64,000 bases of DNA from Megaustenia siamemsis (GCA_032433765.1 JAVIAB010000041.1:76282232-76346231); one strand, 5' to 3'; positions 11,596-22,440 are shown, numbered from the stretch's first letter. A program made the numbers and translations. Notes: a model not told the origin generated them from the sequence alone.

Positions 11596-12199
11596 TGCAT
11601 GTCTCATATCTTTGCGTGTGCATGACTGTTTAGTCATATCTCATATCCTAGTGTGCGTATCTGATAGTCATATCTCATATTGTAGAGTGTCTCTGTGTTA
11701 GTCACATCACATATCTTAGTGTGTGTGTGTGTGTGTCTGTGTTAGTCAAATCTCATATCTTGGTGTGTGTGTCAGTGTTAGTCATGCCTCATATCGTTGT
11801 GTGCATGTCAATGTTAGTCACATCTCCTATCTAAGTGTGTGCATGTCTGTGTTGGTCACCTCTAGTGACTCGGACAGATGGTGCTCGTAAACCTGGGAGG
11901 GCCGACCATCTAAGGGCAGAATCTCCCTTCAGAAATGACAATTTGCTGTCTTGCAGGAAAATTGGGGACAATCAAAGGCTAAGGAAAGCAAACCTGAATA
12001 AAATGTTGGCTGAAATCGGATGCACTGGGCCACTTGCGCAGAACACAGTGCAACGTTTTAACAGGTGGATCTAACAGACTCTAATTATGATGTTCTGTCT
12101 GTGGGGTCGATCAATTCACTTAAACAGACAGCTGTCTTCATGTGAGAGTCTGGAACTATACTCTGATTGAGTCTTGATCGCAGAGAGAGAGAGAGAGAT
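11596..12199 (+). mobile_element. GA-tailed non-autonomous element (copy 1) inside LINE A
   Basis: LINE A coding sequence stops at CACTCCTATAT and resumes at ATATGGTGCAGAAACATAGAC after a GAGAGA tail. The inserted piece begins with a degenerate repeat of about 40 bp (GTCATATCTCATAT, 11,600-11,865). It continues with a unique core (11,866-12,110) and ends with the same 3' sequence as the family D LINE (ACAGACAGCTG..GAGTCTGGAA..GATCGCAGAGAG). The same core, tail and order occur at 35,576-36,577. It has no convincing ORF. Confidence 0.75.
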
Positions 12200-12330
12200 A
12201 TGGTGCAGAAACATAGACATTAGACAAGAAAACAGAACACAGAATTTAAACCTTTAAAATACGTATATATAGAATGATATGTATAATTGGATGGAAAGAA
12301 AAGAAAACAAACAATTTATGAAAATTAAAA
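12200..12330 (+). mobile_element. LINE A continuation after the GA-tailed insertion
   Basis: This stretch is the diverged equivalent of the LINE A segment encoding GAETWTLDKKTEQ..EAFEMWIYRRIGRIGWKEKK, now full of substitutions. It shows the insertion at 11,596-12,199 went into a pre-existing LINE. Confidence 0.65.
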
Positions 12331-12363
12331 AGAGCGTTGTGGATAGGACTCCACCTTGTGGGA

Positions 12364-12946
12364 CACCTTATTCGATTCAGGCTTCCTTACTTAGTTGTCC
12401 ATGTACTTGTACTCTGGTCGTTCTGTCTTGTAGGTACTGAGATATCCAATTTAATAAACGGCCTTGAATGCCAAGTCTGAGAAGCTTGTTCTTTAATCCT
12501 TCTCTCCATACCCTATCAAAAGCCTTCTCCATGTCGACCCACACTGCCAGTGTGTGTTTCTTTTCTTGTAGAGCATCCTCTATTTCCTGTGCGATGTAGG
12601 TGATCAGGTCTTCAGTTGATCTGTGCTGACGGAAACCGCTTTGTTGTGGTATGATTTGTTGTTTTGTCTCCAACTGCCACATGTGTCTTCTGTTGACCAG
12701 CCTTTCCATGAGTTTGCTGAGGCAGTTCAGTAGGCGAAATGGTCTGTAGCTACTTGGATCTAGTGGGTCTTTTTCATGTTTGAGGATGGGCACCATAATG
12801 GCTTCTTTCCAGGTTGCCGACATTTGACCTCTCTTCCAGCTAGCATTTATTATCCTTAGAAGCTGGCCCTTGGCCTGATCATCCATCTTTCCAGTTCTTA
12901 GGATTTCTTCCCTCTCCCGATTTTTTTCTAATAGATTATGTATCAT
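12364..12946 (-). mobile_element. RNase H-type LINE reverse transcriptase fragment (probably family D)
   Basis: The minus-strand frame 12,377-12,946 (189 residues) reads LLRIINASWKRGQMSATWKE, VPILKHEKDPLDPSSYRP, LLNCLSKLMERLVNRR, QSGFRQHRSTEDLI and VWVDMEKAFDRVWREGL. These are the N-terminal RT motifs of Jockey/I-like elements. No stops interrupt this part, but both ends are truncated and the catalytic YADD region is missing. Confidence 0.8.
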
Positions 12947-13110
12947 CTTGGTAGAGGTGTTTTATTTCTTCTTTGCTTGGTTGTCCACAGTTAACAAGTA
13001 ACTCTTCTTCTGCTGGTACTATATCTGGAGCATTATTTGAGCCGGGTCTGTTCATTTTTTATCTTTAGAGTTGATAAACCAATCATTTTTGAAAAGTGAA
13101 ATATTTTAAA
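12947..13110 (-). mobile_element. Short LINE fragment, same sequence as 62,990-63,170
   Basis: The plus-strand string TTCTTCTTTGCTTGGTT..CCACAGTTAAC and ATTATTTGAGCCGGGTCTGT also occurs at 63,075-63,165, inside minus-strand LINE H. On the minus strand it corresponds to the linker before the RT domain. Confidence 0.6.
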
Positions 13111-13539
13111 GGGATCTATCGAGGACTGCCCGCAACTTCTCACCATGGGAGAGCATGGATCGAAGCTTTGAACAGCCGCTCGACGACCTGGCGAAAGAGC
13201 TGTGGAGCAGCAAATAACCCAGCACCTGTTGCTGGTATCTCCGGAGAACGGGGGCGCAATCCAAGCTGACCTCTAACGAGGAGGGGCCACCCCATACCAG
13301 ACCACGTGTAGTCAGGAAACTTTCCAAGTCACCTTGGACAGCCACACACTCAAGCGCACAAATCAGGTTGTGAGATGCAACGTTATTTATGACGATAGCG
13401 CCGCCCTCCAAGAACACACCGCTATGGTAGCGCCGACCTCCAAGAAAACGTTATCGTTCTGTCACCTTCTCCGTTTTTATTCCATGACTTACTGTCACTA
13501 AAGCTTAATCTGTTGAGTATTTCATATAGATGGGGAAAC
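13111..13539. other. Unassigned stretch
   Basis: GC-richer sequence with a minus-strand open frame of 103 residues (13,106-13,417) that matches nothing I recognise. Probably old repeat sequence. Confidence 0.4.
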
Positions 13540-13697
13540 CCCATGTTTAAGGTGACCATATTTTTGAAATTCCATTCCGGGACGGAATAATTTTACTTCA
13601 ATTTTCCACCAATAAAATTACATTTCTTCATGCTGTCATTTTCAAGTGAATAATACATACATTTTAAGACATCTAATAATATAGACCTACAATACGC

Positions 13698-15078
13698 TAT
13701 CAGGATATCTATCTATCTATTGACCTTTCGAGCCGTAACGGCCCATAGGGCGTAGACCAAGATACACCTTCTCCTATATGAATTTTTGTTCTAGCAGTTT
13801 TCTTTTAGAGATATTTATCAAATCTCGCCATCTGTCTCTGTTCTGTGCAAGCAGTTCTATCTCATTGAGGAGCCGATTCCTGCTGCTCTTGCCTCTCTCA
13901 TCAATGTTCTTCTCAGTGTCTCCCTGGGTCTTCCTCTTTTCTTTACCTGTTGTTTCCCATATGAGGGCTTGCTTTGCTATTCGATTATTATCTCTTCTCA
14001 TCACATGTCCAACGTATGACCATCGTCTTTTCTTTATTACTGAAGATATTAGTGGTTGATTGGCGATTTCTCTAATTTCCTCGTTTGTTTTGAATTCGTT
14101 CCATTCTATACCAAGTATTTTCCTTAGACATTTATTTTCGAATGCGTTCAACTTTGTTTCTATATCTCTTGTTGTTTTCCAGCTTTCACACGCATACGTA
14201 AGGGTTGATAGTACATTTGATTTGAATAGCCTAAGTTTTGTGTTTGTGCTAATGAGTTTTGATTTCCACAACTTTTCAAGGCTTCTGAAAGACATTGCTG
14301 CTTTAGCCAGTCTGATTCTAATTTCTTTGCTCGTATCCCCTTCTCGATCAATGTGACTTCCAAGATAGATGAAGTGATCGATCTCTTCTACTGGTTTGTT
14401 TTCCATGTATATTTTGTCACTTGTTGGAATTAAACTTTTCATGACTTTAGTCTTTTCATGATTGACTTCAAGCCCAATTTTGCTGGCTATTGATGATAGT
14501 TCATTTGTGTTTTCCTGCATCGTTTTTATCTGATTGCTGATGAGAACTATGTCATCAGCAAAGTCCAGGTCCTCCAAATGGTCTCCTTGTATCCATTCGA
14601 TGCCTTTATTACCAGTGCAGCATTTCTTCATTATGAAGTCCATAACAATTCCAAATAACAAGGGCGATAAAATACATCCTTGTTTAACCCCAGTTTCTAT
14701 TGGGAAACATTCGCTCAGTCCTTCCTCTGTTCGAACTGCACATGTGTAACCATCATACATGTCTTTGATAATATTTATGATTTTTGATGGTAAGCCATAT
14801 TGCTTCAGAATTTTCCACAAAGAATCTCTATGAATACTATCAAATGCTTTTTGAAGTCGATGAAGTTAAGTACAAAAGGTTTTGCTTTCAATGTGTTCCT
14901 CCAATATAAGTCGTAGAGTGAAAATGTGGTCAAGACAGCTTCTCCCTTTTCTAAACCCAGCCTGTTCTTCACGCATTACTGTATCTATTGAATCCTTTAT
15001 TCTATTTAGGATGATTTTACAGAATAATTTGAGGCAACTGACAAAAGTGTCAGTTTTTATAAAGTGATTATCAGGATA
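13698..15078 (-). mobile_element. LINE C copy 1 nested in the hAT element, 10-bp target duplication
   Basis: The direct repeat TATCAGGATA occurs at 13,698-13,707 and 15,069-15,078. Between them lies a 5'-truncated LINE on the minus strand whose 3' end, at the left, is a (GATA)n-type tail (TCTATCTATCTAT on plus). Target duplication plus tail plus 5' truncation identify a retrotransposition event younger than the hAT insertion. Confidence 0.85.
13774..14820 (-). pseudogene. LINE C reverse transcriptase (348-residue open frame)
   Basis: The frame holds the RT palm and thumb: INIIKDMYDGYTCAVRTEEG, GVKQGCILSPLLFGIVMDF, DLDFADDIVLISNQIKTM (catalytic FADD intact), then YLGSHIDREGD, LTYACESWKTTRD, NAFENKCLRKILGIEWNEFK and KRRWSYVGHVMRRDNNRIA. 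A frameshift near 14,860 separates it from the fingers domain upstream. Compared with 49,136-50,041 it is nearly identical at protein level. The C-terminus differs through a frameshift after WETTGK. The enzyme copies element RNA at nicked target DNA. Confidence 0.85.
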
Positions 15079-15233
15079 ATCAGGAGATAAAAAAAACAGT
15101 GATACTAACTTAAATTGAAGGTGAAACAGAGATGCTGTACTTTTCAGATGAGTGAATTTTCTGTAAAATGTCCTTCTTTGTATGCATCATCTTATAAAAT
15201 TCGACACATGTTCCCTCATAGTTCACTTGGTGA

Positions 15234-15551
15234 TCAACATGGCTTTAAAGTTTCAACACATAGTTGTGTTTTATCATTTGTCCACAAACTGTTCATCAGA
15301 GAAAACACTCGTTCTGTTGCAGCATTTGTTCCAGGTAGACACAAAAAGAACTCTGCCAACTTCAGAATATGTGAAACGGGCACATGATTGTTTCTGAAGT
15401 GGGAAGCTAGTTCAACCCAACGCTGCCCTGGTAATGTTTTATTAAGGCTCCACCCACTAATTTTTTGTGAAGTAACGAACTGTTTCATGTAGACATATTC
15501 GTCATACATTTCATTTTCTGGAAAGTCGACTGAAGGCACTGTTTGACTCAC
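15234..15551 (-). pseudogene. hAT transposase C-terminal remnant
   Basis: The 105-residue frame ends in the hAT dimerisation signature LAEFFLCLPGTNAATERVFS..NSLWTNDKTQL. A frameshift follows, after which CVEFYKMMHTKKDI and SEKYSISV can be read to about 15,110. The DDE catalytic core and BED finger are absent, so this copy is internally deleted. It is transcribed toward the LINE nested in the same element. Confidence 0.8.
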
Positions 15552-15922
15552 TAATGATGAAGACTTCTCAATATCTTCCCAATTTGGTGTTATTGTTTGG
15601 TGAAAGTTAGTAACACAACGAATATATACGAGATTTAAAACTAGGAGCGCATTCTACTGTTTTGATATTAAACAAAATTGTCTACACAGCAACGGAATAA
15701 TATGTTTTTAATTGAAGAAATGTACGCCGTATACTAAAATGGCAAAATTGGTAAACGTTTGTGTCCCAAATTATTTTTTATCAAATCCGGGACAAAAGCT
15801 AAAAAATATGCCAAAATCGGGACAAAACCGGTACGGCAGCTAATCCGGGACAAAGGTTCAAAAAATGTCAAATTCCGGGACTACCCGGACAATCCGGGAC
15901 GAATGGTCACCTTACCCATGTT

Positions 15923-16313
15923 TAATGGAAAACCCGATAGTTAGGCAGTCAGCGGTGGTTTACATTTTGGACGCGTACTGCTGGCTCTTGCTGTTTTTAA
16001 AATTAAAAAAAAAAAAATTGTGTAATTGGTCAAACCAAAGCCATCGGTATCTCTTGAGTCTGAGAAACTGGGGGAGCGGGGGTGGGGGTGGTGGAGATTC
16101 ACCTAAACCATGTGACGCCTCCATCATTGTGAGCAGGGGCGGGTTTAACATCGGACATTGGTTGACTTTAGAGGCAGGATATAGTGACGTCACCGTTAGT
16201 CTTTCTACTCACCATAGATTTGTGAGATGAAAATAAACCATAACAACAAATATGGGATCCAGTTTGGTTTATGTTAAAGAATACTCCAACCCTTCTATGT
16301 ATTTCTACTTTTC
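15923..16313. other. Unassigned spacer before the 21-bp array
   Basis: A poly-A run (16,006-16,017) and a G-rich stretch (16,071-16,095) are the only notable compositions. No supported coding sequence. Confidence 0.4.
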
Positions 16314-17052
16314 TAACACTATTTCCTAGTTTTCTGAGCTTCCCTATTAGTTTTATGTTCTTCCCTACTAGTTTTTTGAGCTTCCCTACTAGTTTTCTGT
16401 CCTTCCCTACTAGTTTTATTTCCTTCCCTACTAGTTTTCTGAGCTTCCCTATTAGTTTTATGTTCTTCCCTACTAGTTTTCTGTCCTTCCCTACTAGTTT
16501 TCTGAGCTTCCCTATTAGTTTTATGTCCTTCCCTTCTAGTTTTCTGTCCTTTCCTACTAGTTTTCTGAGCTTCCCTATTAGTTTTATGTTCTTCCCTACT
16601 AGTTTTTTGAGCTTCCCTACTAGTTTTCTGTCCTTCCCTACTAGTTTTCTGTCCTTCCCTCCTAGTTTTCTGTCCTTCCCTCCTAGTTTTCTGTCCTTCC
16701 CTCCTAGTTTTCTGTCCTTCCCTCCTAGTTTTCTGTCCTTCCCTACTAGTTTTCTGTCCTTCCCTCCTAGTTTTCTGTCCTTCCCTACTAGTTTTCTGTC
16801 CTTCCCTCCTAGTTTTCTGAGCATCCCGACCTCTCTCTCTGACCCTCCCTACTAGTTTTCTGTCCTTCCCTACTAGTTTTCTGAGCTTCCCTACTAGTTT
16901 TCTGTCCTTCCCTCCTAGTTTTCTGTCCTTCCCTACTAGTTTTCTGTCCTTCCCTCCTAGTTTTCTGAGCTTCCCGACCTCTCTCTCTGACCCTCCCTAC
17001 TAGTTTTCTGTCCTTCCCTACTAGTTTTCTGAGCTTCCCTACTAGTTTTCTG
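16314..17052. repeat. 21-bp pyrimidine-rich minisatellite (about 35 units)
   Basis: Units are CCTTCCCTCCTAGTTTTCTG plus one base, with variants GAGCTTCCCTACTAG and TCCCTATTAGTTTTATG. Higher-order structure is visible: a GACCTCTCTCTCTGACCCTC block recurs at about 16,828 and 16,976, flanked by the same unit order. The pyrimidine bias and the period of 21 leave open frames on both strands (FPTSFLS; KLVGKDR); I do not read these as genes. Confidence 0.95.
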
Positions 17053-17744
17053 ACCTGCTCTGAGATCGGGGTGGTATATTCATCTGCAAGGATCGGATTC
17101 CTCATCGACTCAAAATATTTATTTCCCTTACATTCGTTTTGGCGAGGAGTCAATTGTTTTACACCCACTAGTAGCCATTCTTCGACGCTGAGATGACCCT
17201 TATGTTCTTTGACTAAACACGGGGTTTTTTGGTTGTCAACATTTAGGATTGATATAATTAATTTGGGATTTTAGTGACACTTACTATCGCGTTATCTATC
17301 ATCGTTCCTATTTATCTGAGTAACGTCCACGTCTATTATTTTTTGTTGCAGCTATCACTTCTCTAAGAACGCGGACTATACTGTTTGATGTGTTCGACAG
17401 ACTGTGACGCTGCCCACATACCACTCACTACAGGACCATTAAAATTACATAAAAAATGAAGTCACGCTCATTTCACTACTCAAAATTACAACCGGTCTTA
17501 CAACGAGGTCATGACAAGTCACCTAGTGATTTCCCAGCCCCAAAGCTTCCTTCGGGGGGGGGGGGGACACCTTTTACATATATAAACAACTACGCGGCCT
17601 TCAGGATTTCCCATCTCACACAACACTAGGATTTTCCGTGTCAGCCCGAGAGGTCACTATAGTTAAACCTAAAGTCATCAATTTTAGATGCATATTTTAA
17701 AAAAGTTAGTCCCAAAGAAAAAAAAATAGATACAAACTCAAAAA
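17053..17744. other. Unassigned stretch with poly-G run
   Basis: No gene supported. A minus-strand frame from 17,168 down to the array (LTPRQNECKGNKYF) is unique sequence of unknown origin. A run of about 14 G lies near 17,555-17,568. Confidence 0.4.
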
Positions 17745-18714
17745 AAGCAAGTAGGTTACGCCCCTGCCATAACTCTACTAAAACAAAGTATTACCAAACA
17801 CGAAGGTTATACCCCTGACATAACGCTACTAAAAGAAAGTACTAATACTCATGAAAGTTACGCCTCTGTCATATCCCACTAGAAGAAATTGGCACTATCA
17901 AGTATGACAGTTACGTCTCTGCCATATACCACTAGAAAAAATTGGCACTAACAAGTATGAATGTTACGTCTCTGCCATATACCACTAGAAGAAATTGGCA
18001 CTATCAAGTATGACAGTTACGTCTCTGCCATATACCACTAGAAGAAACTGGCACTATCAAGTATGAAAGTTACGTCTCTGCCATATACCACTAGAAGAAA
18101 TTGGCACTATCAAGTATGAAAGTTACGTCTCTGCCATATACCACTAGTAGAAACTGGCACTATCAAGTATGAAAGTTACGCCTCTGCCATATCCCACCAG
18201 AAGAAATTGGCACTATCAAGTATGAAAGTTACGCCTCTGCCATATCCCACTAGAAGAAATTGGCACTATCAAATATGAAAGTTACGCCTCTGCCATATCC
18301 CACTAGAAGAAATTGGCACTATCAAGTATGAAAGTTACGCCTCTGCCATATCCCACTAGAAGAAATTGGCACTATCAAGTATGAAAGTTACGCCTCTGCC
18401 ATATCCCACTAGAAGAAATTGGCACTATCAAGTATGAAAGTTACGCCTCTGCCATATCCCACTAGAAGAAATTGGCACTATCAAGTATGAAAGTTACGCC
18501 TCTGCCATATCGCACTAGAAGAAATTGGCACTATCAAGTATGAAAGTTACGGCTCTGCTATAACCACACTAAAAGAAAATGGTACTACAAAGCATGAAGG
18601 TTACCCCCACATGTCCTAGCTGTACTAAAATGAAAGTTACATCCCTGTCATATCCCACTAAAAGTAAATGGCACTACCAAGTATGAAGGTTTCGCCTCTG
18701 CTATAACTCTACTA
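17745..18714. repeat. 53-bp minisatellite (about 18 copies)
   Basis: Units contain GAAAGTTACGCCTCTGCCAT then ATCCCACTAGAAGAAATTGG and CACTATCAAGTAT. The middle of the array (18,170-18,540) is very uniform and both edges are strongly diverged, the usual pattern for an array homogenised from its centre. Confidence 0.95.
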
Positions 18715-18855
18715 AGTTGTTGGACGAGTAACGTCAAAAGATGGCTTTGTCGACCTATGACGAACTGCACCATCAAAGTAAGAGACAGTGGAATGGCGCT
18801 CCATGGTAGCCAACCTTCGATGGGGAGACGGCACTCGATGATGATGATGACGTCA
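18715..18855 (+). mobile_element. LINE A 3' end remnant
   Basis: GGACGAGTAACGTCAAAAGA through GGAGACGGCACTCGATGATG matches the last 130 bp and GAT-repeat tail of LINE A. It is a 5'-truncated stub joined directly to the end of the 53-bp array. Confidence 0.75.
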
Positions 18856-19189
18856 CCATATTATCTTTGTGTCAATGAAAACAGGACATCTACTGGACTG
18901 CCAGTCAACAGCCAACTATAGATTAACTTAGGCCTGCGGGCAGAAAGGGAATTCCTGGAAACCCACCAACTAGCGTGACGTTTCCAGGTTTTCGAGCTGC
19001 AGCGGTTATGTGTAGAGTGAGGTCAGCATTCTCAATCTCCCATATTTGAACATGTTACGTTAGTTGCTGGGTTTTCCGGTTTTATTTTCTGCCTGGGCCT
19101 TATTAAATCTAAAGTTGGCTGTGGCCAGTCAGACCAGTTTGACGTGTCTCTCTACAGGTTTAGCTACCATGTCATGTTTATTTTACATC
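18856..19189. other. Unassigned stretch
   Basis: No coding sequence, tail repeat or terminal repeat recognised. Confidence 0.4.
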
Positions 19190-19745
19190 ATCATCATCAT
19201 CATCATCGGTGTCATCTCCGCATCGAAGGTTGGCTATCATAGAGCGCCATTCTGCTCTGTCCCTTGCTTTGATGGTGCAGGTTGTCATAGGCTGGTTTGT
19301 CCATCTTTTGATGTTACTCGTTCATGTTAGTCCTGGTCTGCCTCTGCCTCTTTTACCTTGTATTTTCCCCTCCAGGATTACTTTTAGTAGGCTGTTGTGT
19401 CTTTTAACATGGCCCAAAAATCGCATTTGTCTTGTTTGAATTGTGTTTAGTAAGTTCTCTTTTCATTTTTAGTTGTTTTAAGACTTCATCGTTTGTTTTC
19501 TTTTCCTTCCATCCAATTCTACCTATTCTCCTATATATCCACATTTCAAAGGCCTTAATTCTCTGTTCTGTTTTCTTGTCTAATGTACATGTTTCTGCAC
19601 CATATATGAATGTTGAGAAGACATAACATTTTGCTATTCTTAGTTTTAGCCCTGGTGTTATTTGTTTTATGTTAGTATGTTCTGCATGACATTAAAATTA
19701 CTTTTTGCCATTCCCCTTCTTTTGTTTATTTCAGTTGTACATTTT
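19190..19745 (-). mobile_element. LINE A 3' part, minus strand
   Basis: Begins with (CAT)n, the complement of the GATGAT tail, and continues as the complement of the LINE A C-terminus (RGRGRPRLTWT..; WIYRRIGRIGWKEKK). It is truncated at about 19,745, in the thumb region. Confidence 0.8.
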
Positions 19746-20210
19746 CCATCACTGGCTATAGTTAGTGTAGACTCATAGATATCATGTGATATGTAACACT
19801 TATTTATGTACTGTTCACATGTAATATGCATATCAATGACTTCTTAAATTTCACTTTATATCTCTTGTAATGATTACTGTAATAGCAAATATATATAAAC
19901 AATTCATATCTACATTCAACAATATACTTTTTATGACTTTTAATGTACATACAATTTACTATTTGGTGCTGAAAATGTCAGCTCTAAAATAATTGTGTTT
20001 AAAACATCCTAATCTGGAAAAGGTAGCCCTAGAAGACAAAGAATCAATTAAATATCAGACCCTCATTATGATTATCAAGCATGAGATATATTGAGAGCAC
20101 TGATCCAGATGTTAGTCTTCCTTTGAAGGTGAAAAACGAGAGACAGAGGAGAAGAAAGAAGAGAATTTTTTATTCTCTGTAAAATAACGTTAATGATATG
20201 TTACTCTTAC

Positions 20211-20292
20211 CCTGGATAATCATTTGGATATCTGGGTGAGATAAAGTCTTCTACATATTCAGTGGCCAATAAGTTGGTATCTCCACACAGAA
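20211..20292 (-). CDS. CUB gene, exon A4 (start of a fourth CUB domain)
   Basis: The 82-bp exon is bounded by an acceptor (TGTTGCAG) and a donor (GTAAGAG) on the minus strand. It encodes LCGDTNLLATEYVEDFISPR then YPNDYP: the first cysteine of a CUB domain and the SP.YP.DYP strand motif. Entry is phase 1 and exit phase 2, as in exons A1, A2 and A3. It follows exon C3 across a 6.8-kb intron containing the 27-bp array. I could not find the B and C exons of this domain downstream (below 20,211). Confidence 0.85.
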
Positions 20293-20480
20293 CTGCAACA
20301 CAAGTACATTGTTTTTTGTCCTTAGTGGGTGTAACTTGTAAATGATACAGAAAACAGATTGAGAAATTAATATTGTTTAACTTAAATACGTATATGGTAC
20401 TACTATGATGCAGCTCTTGGGTGCTCTTCAACATTCTTTTTAGTGTTCCTCTAGGTTGGCCACTTTTTTTTTACCCTCTG

Positions 20481-20485
20481 GTTCC

Positions 20486-20528
<43 letters not shown>

Positions 20529-21958
20529 ACGTTCAAGACTCAATCAGAGTAGGATTCCAGACTCTCTCATGAAGTCAGCTGTCTAAGTGATTCGATTGCC
20601 CCATATAGTTTCTCTTCCAGGGAGGTGGGGTGGACCACATTGCTCTTCTCAGGTCTGTGTACTGGGGGCAATCCTGTAGAACATGTTTTGTAGTCATATT
20701 GTCCAGTGTACAGTGGCATAGGCTGGTTGTACCTATTTTGAATTTGGTGATCATGTGATTTCTCATTCTATTGTGGCCAGTGCGTAGGCGAAGTATGATG
20801 ACTTGAACCTCCTTGATAGTTAGATGGTATCCGTCCCTCTCGTTATGCTTTGGGTGTTCTCGTTTCCATTTTTCATGGTACTGACCTTTGAGTATCGATT
20901 TGGCTTCATCATAACTGAGTGGATGGTTCTCTTGTGGTAATCTCCCTCCCTCTTTAGCTAATTTGTCTGCTCGTTCGTTCCCGTGTATATTACAGTGTGA
21001 TGGTATCCACTGGATGACTACTCTCTGGAAGTTAATGCATAGTTGGTCCAGGGTTGTTCTCAAGTCATCTAGTTCATTGTTCTTGTGGCTTTTTAGAGCT
21101 GATAATATTGTCAGTGCATCAGTCAGTATCACCAATTTATTGTGCATGTTATTTTTGTTTCGAATAGCCAGTGTTGAAGCATCTCTGATGGCCTCAGTTT
21201 CTGCTTTAAAGTTGTTTGAGAATTTCCCAGTAGCTATTGACTTGGTGATCTCGTCCTGGTTATTCAGCATCAAGAACACACCTCCCAATCCATTTCTGGT
21301 GGCATTTGTAGCAGAGCCATCTGTGTATATGTGGTACCAAGAGTCATGTGGGTAGGTATTGTGTATGTGTTTTTCTGCTACGTGTTTTCTTTCTGTGTCT
21401 GATTGGGTGACTTTTTTCATGATTCCTGTTATATTTTCCTTAAGTGCTTGTGTTTTATGTTTCCCATGAGGAGACATATCAGATAGGCTCGAGGGTGTCG
21501 GCATTTTTGGGAAGGTACTGGGTCTCCAGTAGTTAGTTCATTTGCGATTGCAGCGAAGTTGCTCCTCTTTAGTCGTACAATTCCAAAACCAGTTATTCTT
21601 TGGTGCATGGGGTAGCTAAGGAGCCTTCTATATTTCTCCACTTGTTGCAATACTTTAGTGACCCGTCTGTCATCTAAGGGTTGTAAACCTTTTACTTTTT
21701 CTAGAGTCTTGATAGGTGTAGATTTCATAGCACCAGTGATGATACGGGCAGCTTGGTTCTGTGTTCTGTTAATTTTGCTAAGGTGTGATTTAGAAGCCAT
21801 AGCCTTGGCTGTGACTCCATACTCTAGGACTGGTCTGACTCTTCCTACATATGGTCGTTTCAAGATATTGCTGTCTGCTCCCCAGTCCGTTCCTGCCAAT
21901 TTCTTCATAATATTAGTTCGTTTTCTGGCTTTTTTTCATTTCAAGTCATTCTTCAATT
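20481..21958 (-). mobile_element. LINE D copy 2: RT C-terminus plus RNase H, GA tail
   Basis: A minus-strand copy ending in a (CT)n tract (20,490-20,528; GA on the element strand). It carries a connection domain (21,429-21,908: NRTQNQAARIITGAMKSTPI, LQPLDDRRVTKVLQQVEKYR) and an RNase H domain (20,575-21,504). The RT catalytic core is missing, so it is 5'-truncated at about 21,958. Confidence 0.85.
20575..21504 (-). pseudogene. RNase H domain and C-terminal tail of LINE D (309-residue open frame)
   Basis: RNase H signature residues are readable: IYTDGSATNATRNGLGG (first Asp), FKAETEAIRDA (Glu), LVILTDALTILSALKSH (second Asp, in TDA rather than the common TDS) and WIPSHCNIHGNERADKLAKE (His and final Asp region). 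After the domain come ILRLRTGHNRMRNHM and a Cys/His cluster (CHCTLDN..H..CP). RNase H removes the RNA strand after first-strand synthesis. The frame is intact across the domain but shifts close to the C-terminus relative to the 1-307 copy. Confidence 0.85.
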
Positions 21959-22440
21959 CATGGTGACCCCAAGAGGTTCCTATTTGAGACCTTACTTTGG
22001 GATTCTCTTGTTGTTTCTGTTTTTTAAATCACATGCCCAGCATATACACCTTTTGCTCTTGATTATAGATATTTTGGGATACCTTATAATTTCTCTTATT
22101 TCTGCTCTAGTTTTAAATTCATTCTGTGGTATACAAAGTATTTGCCTGAGGCATTTGTATTCAATGCATCCAGTTTATTTTCTAGCTTTAGTTGCTTTCC
22201 AGCTCTTACAAGTATTAGTGAGGGTGGATAATACATTTGATTTTAAAATCCTGAGCTTTGTTTTTGTGCTTAGTAATTATGATTTTCTGGTTTTATCAAG
22301 GTTTCTAGAAGCCATTACTGTTTTTTTATGCTTATTCTAATTTCTTTCTATGTGTCTCCTTCTTGATCTATGTAGCTTCCAAGATATTCAAAGTGATCTA
22401 CTTCTTCCACTGCTTTTCTTTCCATGTATATTTTTTTATT
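21959..22440 (-). mobile_element. Decayed LINE C-like fragment
   Basis: The complement shows diverged versions of LINE C thumb motifs (counterparts of NAFENKCLRKIL and SWKTT) with many stops. It is an old copy. Confidence 0.6.

Larger units (their letters stand above)
13548..15914 (-). mobile_element. hAT-type DNA transposon with 8-bp target duplication, carrying a nested LINE
   Basis: Terminal inverted repeats TAAGGTGACCAT (13,548-13,559) and its complement (15,903-15,914) are flanked by the direct repeat CCCATGTT (13,540-13,547 and 15,915-15,922), the 8-bp duplication typical of hAT insertion. The right subterminal region holds about six copies of a GTCCCGGAT-like motif (15,780-15,902), likely transposase-binding sites. 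The transposase remnant at 15,234-15,551 has the hAT C-terminal signature. A LINE occupies 13,708-15,068. Confidence 0.85.

Noticed and set aside
16168..16855. Lys-rich or Phe-rich repeat proteins at 16.2-17.1 kb
   Set aside because: Both strands are open only because of the 21-bp period.
19700..20210. CUB exon B4
   Set aside because: No CQW-type motif, suitable acceptor and donor pair, or DYV..YDG end could be read on the minus strand.
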